A stretch of DNA of 64,000 nt from Erinaceus europaeus (lineage: Eukaryota > Chordata > Mammalia > Eulipotyphla > Erinaceidae): NCBI RefSeq assembly GCF_950295315.1, contig NC_080164.1, forward strand, positions 14,810,427-14,874,426, given 5' to 3'. This document shows positions 40,256 through 48,395 of the stretch, one piece after another. Position 1 is the stretch's first letter. Every line of letters begins with the position of its first letter. The position numbers and the translations under genes are program-made. The notes beneath the pieces were generated by a model. It was not told the DNA's origin and made no database searches. It saw only the letters and a program-made list of their open reading frames with translations.

Positions 40256-40568
40256 AGGGTCGGTCGTAGTGCAGCGGGTTAACCGCACATGGCGCAAAGT
40301 GCAAGTATCGGCGTAAGGATCCTGGTTTGAGCCCCTGCCTCCCCACCTGCAGGAGGATTGTTTCACAGACATTCTGAAGCAGGGCTGCAGGTGTCTATCT
40401 TTCTCTCCCCCTCTGTCTTCCCCTCCTCTCTCCATTTCTCTCTGTCCTATCCAACAACAACAACATCAATGGCAACAATAACAACAAGGGTAACAAGATG
40501 GGAAAATGGCCTCCAGGAGCAGTGGATTCGTAGTGCAGGCACCAAGCCCCAGCAATAACCCTGGAGGC
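40256..40568 (+). mobile_element. SINE-A with 3' hairpin module
   Basis: Head AGGGTCGGTCGTAGTGCAGC, body, then the 60-nt module 40509-40568 bounded by GCCTCCAGG and CCTGGAGGC. Confidence 0.92.
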
Positions 40569-40570
40569 AG

Positions 40571-40632
<62 letters not shown>

Positions 40633-40668
40633 GAAGAAAGAAAGAAAGAAGGAAAGAAAGGGAAAGAA
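40569..40668. repeat. (GAAA)n microsatellite, SINE tail
   Basis: About 100 bp of GAAA units directly after the SINE module, most likely grown from the SINE's A-rich tail. Confidence 0.93.
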
Positions 40669-40707
40669 ATGTTTATTCATATCCTTTGTCCATTTTTCTC
40701 ATGGATT

Positions 40708-40800
40708 TCTTTTCCTTATTTATTTATTTATTTGTTTGTTTATTTTTATTTATTTTACCAGAGCACTGATCAGCTCTGGTTTATGGTGATGCAAAAACAT
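40708..40800 (-). mobile_element. SINE-C, antisense, partial
   Basis: (TTTA)n then ACCAGAGCACTGATCAGC and TCTGGTTTATGGTGATGC; the head is missing. Confidence 0.75.
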
Positions 40801-40894
40801 TTCTTCCCTTCTGAAAAAGTGTTATGTCCAGCACCCTTCCCTCCTCCTGCCCCCGACACATAATGCCACAGCCAAGAAGTCTTTCTAACACATT

Positions 40895-41092
40895 TAAATT
40901 TTTTCCTGGAGAGGAACAAGAGGAAAGGTGGCACAGAGAGGAGAGGCACCACAGCTCTGCTCCTTCACCCATGGGCCCACCCCCCACCCCTCCCACCGTT
41001 GGCTTCCATGGTGCTTCCATGTGGTGCCGGAGGCTGAATCCAGAGCCTCAGGCATGGAAGACACACACTCTACTGGGAGTACGATAGCTCGT
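40895..41092 (-). mobile_element. SINE, antisense, unassigned subtype
   Basis: CACAGAGAGGAGAGGCACC, CGGAGGCTGAATCCAGAGCC, TACTGGGAGTACGATAGC. Confidence 0.5.
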
Positions 41093-41520
41093 GAGCCTAA
41101 AGCTGTTCTGTTATGGGGGACCTTTCCCAGTCCTTTCGGTTCTTGTCCTCAGTTGGCAGAGATTCCACAAGATGGAAAACACCAAGCAGTAAGCCGAGCC
41201 AAATCATGTCTACTCCAATGAAAGTGCTTCTTTTCCTTCTAAACCAAGAAAATCAGAAGGACTTTATACCTGGAATTTATGGCACCTAAGAAGTCAAGGA
41301 AGGAGAAGGAGAACTACCTTCAGTTCCAGCTCCCATCTGCAGTGAAGAGTGACCAATAACCCTGACTTGCTGGGTTAAAGATTTCCCAGATCTGAGATTC
41401 TCAGGACAAAGACCAGAGGCCTTGGTTTAGCTAGGAAAACTGGAAACCCTTAAAAAGAAAGAAAGAAAAAAAAAAGGAAATGAAAGTACCAATGGGTGAA
41501 GTTAAAATAATGAAGGGGAG
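41093..41520. other. No recognisable feature (428 bp)
   Basis: Unassigned DNA with an A-rich run at 41453-41476. Confidence 0.4.
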
Positions 41521-41523
41521 GGA

Positions 41524-41870
41524 GGGTCAGGCGGAAGCACACCAGGTTAAGCGCACATGGCGCAAAGTGCAAAGATCCACGTAAAGATCCTGGTTCAAGC
41601 CCCTGGGTCCCCGCCTGCAGGGGGGTCACTTCACAGGTGATGAAGCAGGTCTACAAGTGTCTTTCTCCCTCTCCATCTATCTCCCCCTCCTCTCTCAATT
41701 TTTCTCTGTCCTATCCAACAACAATGACATCAGTGACAAGAATAATAATAACCACAGCAACAATAAAACAACAAAGGCAACAAAAAGTGGGGAAAAAAAA
41801 ATAAATGGCCTCCAGGAGCAGTGGATTTGTGGTGCAGGCACCGAGCCCCAGCAATAACCCTGGAGGCAAT
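41524..41870 (+). mobile_element. SINE-A with 3' hairpin module
   Basis: GGGTCAGGCGGAAGCACACC, CCTGGTTCAAGCCCC, body, module 41808-41867 with GCCTCCAGG / CCTGGAGGC arms. Confidence 0.9.
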
Positions 41871-41934
41871 AAATAAATAAATATAGATGTATATATGTAT
41901 ATATATATATGGATGAAAAAAAATCATGAAAAGG

Positions 41935-42065
41935 GCTGGGAGATAGCATAGTGGTTCTGCAAAAGCCTTTCATGCCTGAGGCTCTGAGGCCCCAGTTTCA
42001 ATCCCTATCACCAAGTCCCCAGCACCACTATAAGCCTGAGTTGAACTGTGCTCTGATATCTCTTT
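41935..42065 (+). mobile_element. SINE-C
   Basis: GGGCTGGGAGATAGCATAG, CCCCAGTTTCAATCCC, GAACTGTGCTCTGATATC. Confidence 0.85.
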
Positions 42066-42104
42066 CTGTGTGTGTGTGTGTCTGTCACAAAAAAAAAAAA
42101 TGTG

Positions 42105-42240
42105 GGGGCTGGTTAAGCACACATACTGTAAAGCACAAGAACCTGCACAAGGATCCTGGTTTGAGCCCCCGGGTCCCCACTTTTGGGGGCAGGGAATCGG
42201 GGGTCTCTTCACAAGCAGTGAAGCAGGTGTCTATATTTAA
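42105..42240 (+). mobile_element. SINE-A, left part
   Basis: GCTGGTTAAGCACACATAC, GGTTTGAGCCCCCGG, GAAGCAGGTGTCTATATT; interrupted by a SINE-E and continued at 42400. Confidence 0.8.
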
Positions 42241-42399
42241 AAAAAAAAAAAAGAATGTATTCATTCATTCATGAGAAATACAGGCAGAGAGGGCGAAAAA
42301 GCCAGACATCACTCTGGTACATGGACTGCCGGGGATTAAATTCAGGGCCTCATGATTGAGAATCCAATACTTTATCCACTACGCCACCTCCCAGACCAC
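42241..42399 (-). mobile_element. SINE-E, antisense, inside a SINE-A
   Basis: TATTCATTCATTCATGAGAA, CATCACTCTGGTACATGG, GGGATTAAATTCAGGGCC, CGCCACCTCCCAGACCACC. Confidence 0.85.
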
Positions 42400-42568
42400 C
42401 AGATGTCTATCTTTCTCTCCTCTCTGTCTTCACTCTCTCAATTTCTCTCTGTCCTATCCAACAATAACAATAAGAACAACAACAACAATGGAAAAAAGAT
42501 GGCCACCAGGAGCAGTGGATTCATAGTGCAGGCACTGAGCCCCAGCAATAACCCTGGAAACAAAAAAT
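42400..42568 (+). mobile_element. SINE-A, right part, with 3' module
   Basis: Resumes at GATGTCTATCTTTCTCTCC and runs through CTGTCCTATCCAACAAT to a module ending ACCCTGGAAAC (right arm decayed). Confidence 0.82.
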
Positions 42569-42585
42569 AATAATAAAAATAAGAG

Positions 42586-42774
42586 GGGACTGGGTGGTGG
42601 AGCTCCTGATTGAGTGCACATAATCACAGTCTGCAAGGACCTGGGTTCATGCCCCCAGGCCCCACCTGCAGAGGGAAAGCTACAAGAGTGAAAAGGCTTC
42701 AGGAGTCTGTCTCTCTCCCTATCACCCCCTTCCCTCTTGATTTCTGGCTGTCTCTATCCAATAACTATCTAATA
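42586..42774 (+). mobile_element. SINE-B
   Basis: GGGACTGGGTGGTGGAGCTC, GGTTCATGCCCCCAGG, CTGGCTGTCTCTATCCAATA. Confidence 0.88.

Positions 42775-42834
<60 letters not shown>
42775..42834. repeat. (GAAA)n microsatellite, SINE tail
   Basis: About 15 GAAA units after a SINE-B. Confidence 0.93.
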
Positions 42835-42984
42835 ATAGTAAAAAATTTAAAAATTAAAATTAAAAAATAAAAATAAATGAAAAAGGTCTTGAAGAATATA
42901 TTTCAGAAAGTTAGCAGTGGTAGTCACTGGGTAATTATAACATCTGGCTTTTGCTTATTTGTTCATTTTGCTTGTTTTTTTTCG

Positions 42985-43070
42985 CAACCTGGTTTATCAG
43001 CAGGGCTTGGTGTCTGCGCAACAAATTCACCATTCCCGGCAACCTTTATTTCTTTTCTTTTTTTTTTTTT
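42985..43070 (-). mobile_element. SINE module fragment, antisense
   Basis: CAACCTGGTTTATCAGCAGG, GGTGTCTGCGCAACAAATTC; it resembles the 3' module without its body. The next SINE-A lies directly beside it. Confidence 0.4.
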
Positions 43071-43074
43071 TTTT

Positions 43075-43405
43075 GCCTCCAGGTTTATTGCTGGGGCTCA
43101 GTGCCTGCACTATGAATCCACCACTCCTGGAGGCAACATTTTCCCTTTTGTTGCCCTTGTTGTTTATTGTTGTTGTTGTTATTATAATTGCCATTGCTGT
43201 CTTGTTGGATAGGACAGAGAGAAATGGAGAGAGGAGGGGAAAACAGAAAGGAGAGAGAAAGACAGACACCTGCAGACCTGCTTCACCGCCTGTGAAGCGA
43301 CTCCCCTGCAGGTGGGGAGCCGGGGGCTCAAAGGGGATCCTTACGCTGGTCCTTGTGCTTTGCGCCATGTGCGCTTAACCTGCTGTGCTACCACCTGGTC
43401 CCCTA
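43075..43405 (-). mobile_element. SINE-A with 3' module, antisense
   Basis: GCCTCCAGGTTTATTGC...CTCCTGGAGGCAAC, GTTGGATAGGACAGAGAG, TGCTGTGCTACCACCTGG. TTTCTTTT lies on both sides. Confidence 0.92.
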
Positions 43406-43429
43406 TTTCTTTTACTATTTTCTTCAGTT

Positions 43430-43618
43430 TCTTTTACTGAGAGAGAGAGAAAGAAAGAGAGAGGGAGGGAGAGAAACAGATAGACAGAGAGAAACAGAGA
43501 GGGAGAGAAAGGGAGATACCAGCAGTATTGCCCCTGCAGGTGGGGACAGAGGCTTGAACCCAGGTCCTTCTTCATAGTAATGTGTGTGCTCTACCAGATG
43601 TGCCACTAGCTGGCCCTT
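43430..43618 (-). mobile_element. SINE-B, antisense
   Basis: (GA)-rich body, GATACCAGCAGTATTGCC, GAGGCTTGAACCCAGGTCC, TGTGCCACTAGCTGGCCC. Confidence 0.8.
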
Positions 43619-43649
43619 CTTTATATTTTTTAACATCAATGATTGTTAG

Positions 43650-43836
43650 GGGGACAGGCAGGCGTACACCTGACTGAATGAATCTCTTACAGTGCTCAAG
43701 GGCCTGGATTCAAGCCTCAGTCCCCACCTGCAGGTGAAGTGATTAAGCAGTGCTGCGGGTATCTTTTTTCTCTCCTTCTTTGTCTCCCCCTTCCCTCTCA
43801 ATTTCTCTGACTCTACCCAGCATATAAATACAATAA
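43650..43836 (+). mobile_element. SINE-B
   Basis: GGGGACAGGCAGGCGTACAC, GATTCAAGCCTCAG, CTCTGACTCTACCCAGCATA. Confidence 0.8.
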
Positions 43837-44185
43837 ACCCCCATTAGGCTGATTTCCTCTCTGCTTTCACTTTAGCTGAGACAACTCTCTGAAAGAGTGC
43901 TAGCTTCAAAATCTTTATTCCTATTCTTCTCTAATAATACAGCTTTTAATTTTTAGCTGAGTGCAGGGATGCCCGGAATAAAGATTATAATTTCCAGTCT
44001 CCCTTGAAAGTACATGAAACCACTATCTACCTTCTGGTTAATGAGATGTAATTAGAAGCTACATGTGCACTTTGGAGAAAACGCCCTAAATGAAAGATGC
44101 ATTCTCTTCTTCTTTCTTGTTCTTTCTTTTCCCCTTCACACCGACTGAGAAGGAGATATAATAACCAGAAGCTGGACACTCTTGG
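43837..44185. other. Unassigned, possibly ancient repeat
   Basis: ATTTCCAGTCTCCCTTGAAA and GTTAATGAGATGTAATTAGA have the flavour of an old mammalian repeat; I cannot name it. Confidence 0.35.
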
Positions 44186-44186
44186 G

Positions 44187-44482
44187 GTAGTTGGGCCGTA
44201 GCGCCGAGGCTTGAGAGCATGTGGCGCAAAGCAAGGGTCGACATAAGGATCTGGTTCGCGCCTCCAGCTCCCCACCTGTAGGAGGTCGCTTCGCAGGAGG
44301 TGAAGCAGGTCTGCAGGTGTCTGTCTTTCTCTCCCCCTCTCTGTCTTCCCCTCCTCTCTCCATTTCTCTCTGTCCTATCCAATAATAACAACAGCTATGA
44401 CAACAATAACAACTAATGGCCTCCAGTAGCAGTGGGTTCGTGGTGCAGGCACCGAGCCCCAACAATAACCCTGGAGGCAAAA
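44187..44482 (+). mobile_element. SINE-A with 3' module
   Basis: GGTAGTTGGGCCGTAGCGCC, GGTTCGCGCCTCCAG, body, GGCCTCCAGTAGCAGTGGG to ACCCTGGAGGCA. Confidence 0.88.
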
Positions 44483-44721
44483 AAATAAAAGAAAGAAAAA
44501 TAAAAAGAAACGGTACACTCCTTTGGAGCCATGCGGATAAAGGTTCCATCCTAGGGATAGAAAAGAAGCACGAATCTACAACACGTCTGTAGAGCTAGCC
44601 ACAGCAGCCCTAGAGTTTTGTCTCTGGGTGTTTTACATGAAAGTAGCATGTTTCAGCCATCATCAGTTTGGACTAGAAGGTCCAGACAAATCAGTTCTGA
44701 ACTGACATGAAATTACATATC

Positions 44722-45003
44722 TTAAGCACATGTGGCAGGAAGCCCAAGGACCGGTGTAAGGATCCCGGCTCGAGCCCCGGCTCCCCACCTGCCGGGGAGT
44801 CACTTCACAGGCGCTGAAGCAGGTCTGCAGGTGTCCGTCTTTCTCTCCCCCTCTCTGTCTTCCCCTCCTCTCTCCATTTCTCTCTGCCCTATCCAACAGC
44901 AGCAGCAGCAGCAGCAACAACAAGAAATTGAAAAAAGATGACTGCTAGCAGCTGTAGATTGATAATGTAGGCGCCAAGCCTCAGCAATAACCGTGGAGGC
45001 AAA
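44722..45003 (+). mobile_element. SINE-A with diverged 3' module
   Basis: TTAAGCACATGTGGCAGGAA, CGGCTCGAGCCCC, (CAG)n at 44898-44914, a module without the left arm, and ACCGTGGAGGCA. Confidence 0.85.
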
Positions 45004-45015
45004 GAAAAAAAATGT

Positions 45016-45116
45016 GTAAGAGTGGCCTGGGAGGTGGTATAGTGAATAAAGCAGGAGGTCCTGTGCTCAATCCCCAGCAGCACATGTACCAGAGTGATGT
45101 CTGGTTCTCCCTCTCT
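45016..45116 (+). mobile_element. SINE-D, left part
   Basis: GTGGCCTGGGAGGTGGTATA, GTGCTCAATCCCCAGC, GAGTGATGTCTGGTTC. Confidence 0.82.
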
Positions 45117-45257
45117 CTTTATTTACTTATTTATTTTTACCTGAGCACTGTTAAGCTCTGGCTTATGGTGGTGCAGGGAATTGAACCTGAGACTTGACAG
45201 AACCTCAGGCATGAGAGTCTGTTTGCAAAGCTGTTATGCTATTTACCCTCGCCCACT
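45117..45257 (-). mobile_element. SINE-C, antisense, inside a SINE-D
   Basis: TTATTTACTTATTTATTTTT, ACCTGAGCACTGTTAAGC, GGAATTGAACCTGAGAC, CTGTTATGCTATTTACC. It is flanked by TCTGGTTCTCCCTCTCTCT and TCTGGTTCTCTCTCTCTCT. Confidence 0.85.
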
Positions 45258-45312
45258 CTGGTTCTCTCTCTCTCTTACCTCCTAGCTTGCTCATTAATAA
45301 ATAAAATATTAA
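45258..45312 (+). mobile_element. SINE-D, right part
   Basis: CTCTGGTTCTCTCTCTCTC to GCTCATTAATAAATAAAATA completes the SINE-D from 45016. Confidence 0.82.
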
Positions 45313-45319
45313 GAAAAAA

Positions 45320-45386
45320 GATGGCTTCTAGGAGCAGTGGATTCATTGTGCAGGTACTACCCAGCGATAACCCCAGAGGCAAAAAA
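45320..45386 (+). mobile_element. Isolated SINE 3' module
   Basis: ATGGCTTCTAGGAGCAGTGG to ATAACCCCAGAGGCAAAAA: the 60-nt 3' module alone with an A-tail. Confidence 0.7.
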
Positions 45387-45417
45387 ATTTAGGAAAAAAA
45401 AAAAAAACCTCTATGAG

Positions 45418-45560
45418 TGGCCTGGGAGGTGGTACAGTGCATTGGACTCACAAGGGATAGCTCCTGAGTTTGATTCCCCCCATTGCTTGTGCCAAAGTGA
45501 TGGTGATTTCTCTTTCTCTATCTCGCAAGCTCTCACTCTCCCCTTTCTCATGAATACATG
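45418..45560 (+). mobile_element. SINE-D
   Basis: GTGGCCTGGGAGGTGGTACA, CTGAGTTTGATTCCCCCC, CCAAAGTGATGGTGATTTC, CTCATGAATACATGAGG. Confidence 0.8.
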
Positions 45561-45561
45561 A

Positions 45562-45563
45562 GG

Positions 45564-45594
<31 letters not shown>

Positions 45595-45705
45595 ACCAGA
45601 GCACTGTTCAGCTCTGGCTTATGATGGTACAGGGGATTGAACCTGGGACTTTGGAGCCGGGGGCTAAAACTGGGATCCTTGCGCTGCGCACTACCACCTG
45701 GCTCC
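45562..45705 (-). mobile_element. Chimeric SINE: SINE-C body joined to SINE-A head, antisense
   Basis: 45592-45657 is antisense SINE-C (ACCAGAGCACTGTTCAGC, GGGATTGAACCTGGGAC). From GGAGCC at 45653-45658 it continues as an antisense SINE-A head (GGGGGCTAAAACTGGGATCC to ACTACCACCTGGCTCC). GGAGCC is common to both parents at that point. Confidence 0.78.
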
Positions 45706-45799
45706 TCACTCTTCTACAGTGTTAAATTTGATCAGTCTGTAAAGTCATAGTTCAGTGGAGGCTCAAGGACGTGTTTATCCGGGCACAGGTCTAAGAGGG

Positions 45800-46225
45800 T
45801 TCATGACAGAATTCATCTGCAGAAGAAAAACTTTAGAAACCACCGATAAAATTGGTTAAGAAAAATGTGGCACCCTGCCATTCAGTATGATAACCTCTGC
45901 GAAAATGAATGAACCGGTCACAGTCCTGATGATAAATCTCAGGGACATAAATTAAGTTCAAAGGGACCCATGCAGTGGTGCATCTAGTTTAGTGCACACA
46001 TTACAGTGCACAAGGACCCAAGTCCAAGTCCCTGGTCCCCACCTGCCAAGTGAAAGATTCACAGGTGGTCAAGCAGGGCTGCAGGTGTCTGTCTCTCTGT
46101 CTCTTTCCCTCTCTACCTTCCCCTCCCCCTCTCAGTTTTTCTCTGTCTCTATCAAGTAATATATAAATAAATATTTTTAATTGAGTTCAAAGAACAAATT
46201 CCAGAATGCAACAATATGACCAACT
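45800..46225 (+). mobile_element. Old L1 ORF2 end, sense, split by a SINE-B
   Basis: GGTTAAGAAAAATGTGGC, GATAACCTCTGCGAAAATG and GATAAATCTCAGGGACAT are decayed sense L1 3' sequence. It continues after the SINE with AACAAATTCCAGAATGCAAC. Confidence 0.6.
45967..46180 (+). mobile_element. SINE-B with 12-bp TSD
   Basis: CATGCAGTGGTGCATCTAGT, CAAGTCCCTGGTCCCC, CTGTCTCTATCAAGTAATA. TTAAGTTCAAAG before and TTGAGTTCAAAG after. Confidence 0.88.
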
Positions 46226-46229
46226 ATGT

Positions 46230-46450
46230 GGTTTAGGAGATGACACGGTGGATAAATTTAGTGCTGGACTCTCAAGCAAGAAGTCCTGAGTGCAGTGGTC
46301 TGGGAGGTGGCACAGTGGTAAAGCTTTGGACTCTCAAGCATGAGGTCCCGAGTTTGATCCCTGGCAGGGATGTGCCAGAGGGATGTCTGGTTCTTTCTCT
46401 CTCCTCCTATCTTTTCTCATAAATTAATAAAATCTTTAAAAAAAAATTTT
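46230..46450 (+). mobile_element. SINE-D, inserted in another SINE-D
   Basis: A first SINE-D head (GAGATGACACGGTGGATAAA to AAGTCCTGAGT) is broken at 46292 by a full SINE-D (GTGGTCTGGGAGGTGGCACA to AAATCTTT(A)n). It resumes at 46456 with AAGAAGTCCTGAGTTCAATC, so AAGAAGTCCTGAGT is the TSD. Confidence 0.85.
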
Positions 46451-46563
46451 TAAAAAGAAGTCCTGAGTTCAATCCCCAGCAGTGCATGTACCAGAGTGAT
46501 GTCTGGTTCTTTTGTTTTTTTCCTTCCTGTCACCCTCATTAACAAACAATAAAATTTTGAAAA
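46451..46563 (+). mobile_element. SINE-D, right part of the outer copy
   Basis: AGTCCTGAGTTCAATCCCC, ACCAGAGTGATGTCTGG, CCCTCATTAACAAACAATAA. Confidence 0.82.
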
Positions 46564-46615
46564 CAGTAAAATAAAATGAATATATTGATTACACTTCCTC
46601 TATATATGTAGTAAA

Positions 46616-47373
46616 GATTCAACTTCCGGAGGCGAAGCTACGAGCAGCAGATCGCTTTCTCTCCTCTCCTCTCCTCTCCCAGATCAACTAGGAATACCAA
46701 AGGAGACCACCCGGACCGAAACAACACAGGACTAGAATGACCACAGGAACCCAGTAAATCACCCGTGAGTACAAACACGTGTGGCCGGTGACAGAGAGGA
46801 GAGAGGGGCCTAAGGAGAGATTAAGTGACTGCTAACAGTTCAGCAATTTGTCAGTGGAGACACCACCTCCAGTCTGCTCCACCAACAAGGGGACAGCTGA
46901 AGGGAGGAGAGGACTCCCCAGAGACTCACCAAGTGCAACTCTGATTCTCCATTGCTACTACCCTCAGAATCTGGAGCAGCAACAGGGAGAGACACCAGGG
47001 GACAGAGATCTAACCGGGAAACTCAGGAGAAGACCTATACCTCGATGGCATAGCTAAGGGGCTGTGAAAGTCTCTTTGCATAACCACTGGATTATCTCTA
47101 CCACACCCTGCTTTATCTCTTGGTCAGGAGTCAGTGATTAAGCTAAGAAGCCTATTGATAGTTTAAAAGCCCTCAGGCTCCCATAGCCTACAGGGAAGAA
47201 AAAAAAAAAGAGGCTTTTAAACCACTGAGCTCCAACTCAGGGATTGAAAAAACTGTTAACTTCCACCACCGTGAACCCTTTAATTAACTTACTTAGACAC
47301 AAGTCAATCCAGGCAATAGTGATCAATAATTTGAAAAGTACTGATAAAGGGAACTCATAACATAATATATAAA
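46616..47373 (+). promoter_or_regulatory. L1 5' UTR / presumptive internal promoter
   Basis: 758 bp upstream of the ORF1 start, opening with a G/C-rich segment and a (CTCTC)n run at 46662-46680. In L1 this region holds an internal RNA polymerase II promoter; I infer the function from position only. A short 69-codon frame (46848-47057) is probably chance. Confidence 0.55.
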
Positions 47374-48244
47374 ATGGTTAAAACAACGAGAAAAAATATT
47401 GGAGAATCGAACCAGGACAAGAGCCCAGCTAAAAGTCCTCCAGAGGGTGAAGCACAAAATAACGAGTTCAACATCCAAACATTAGCTAAGGAAATAATAA
47501 CAGGAGTGAGTAAAGAATTTGAAAAAATTGTAATCAGAAATGCAGGAACAACAAATGAGAATATGGAAGAAAATACTAATTATCTCATGGTTATTAGAGA
47601 GCTGAAAGCTGAAATCACTGAGCTAAGAATGCAACTAGCTGAACAAGCTAAAACAGTATCAGAGCAAGGCAACAAAACAGATGAACTCCAGAAAACAGTA
47701 GAGGGCAGAGAGAATAGAATCTATGAGGCTGAAGACAGAATTAGCAAGATCGAGGATGAATTAAAGACAACTAAAAAAGAAGTAAGAGATCTCAAAAAGA
47801 GATTAAGAGATGCTGAAAACAACAACAGAGTCTTATGGGATGACTTCAAAAGAAACAATATACGCATTATTGGCATACCAGAGGAAGAAAGAGAAGGAGA
47901 GGAAGAAAGCCATAATAGCTGAAAATTTCTCTAGTCTAGACAACATCAAAGACATAAAGATTCAAGAAGCCCAGAGGGTCCCAAATAGAATTAACCCAGA
48001 CCTAAAGACACCAAGATATATCATACTTAGAATGGAAAGGAATAAGGATAAAGAAAGGATCCTGAAGGCTGCAAGAGAAAAACAAAGAGTCACCTACAAA
48101 GGAAAACCCATAAGATTAGCAGCAGACTTCTCCATACAAACACTACAGGCCAGAAGAGAATGGCAAGATATCTATGAGATATGCTCAATAAGAAAGGTTT
48201 TCAGCCAAGAATACTATATCCTGCTAGACTGTCATTCAGACTAG
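47374..48244 (+). pseudogene. L1 ORF1 (RNA-binding protein), frameshifted
   Basis: ORF1p coats L1 RNA and acts as a trimeric chaperone. The first 182 codons (ATG at 47374) carry a basic N-terminus (MVKTTRKNIG) and a long heptad-patterned coiled coil from about residue 65 to 150 (IRELKAEITELRMQLAEQ, then KIEDELKTTKKEVRDLKKRL). The RRM-like domain begins at NNIRIIGIPEEE. Within the GAA-rich stretch near 47885-47910 the frame shifts. The C-terminal half (PRYIILRM, KERILKAAREK, YKGKPIRLAADFSIQTLQARREW) continues in another frame to the stop at 48242. The combined length of about 290 codons is slightly under the usual L1 ORF1p size. The frameshift removes the nucleic-acid binding domain, so it cannot be functional. 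Confidence 0.92.
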
Positions 48245-48395
48245 AGGGAGGCATCAAAACCTTCTCAGACAAACAACAGTTGAAGGAAGCAACCATCACC
48301 AAGCCTGCCCTGAAAGAAGATCTGAAAGGTATCCTATAAACAACCAGACCGCCACAAATAGTACATAAATCAAAACACTCTAAAACTCTACAAGA

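Noticed and set aside
40569..40668. CRISPR-like regular repeat
   Set aside because: Perfect GAAA microsatellite with no spacers, in a eukaryotic genome.
46848..47057. An extra ORF upstream of L1 ORF1 (ORF0-like)
   Set aside because: ORF0 of primates lies antisense in the 5' UTR; this 69-codon frame is sense, short and without similarity that I can support.
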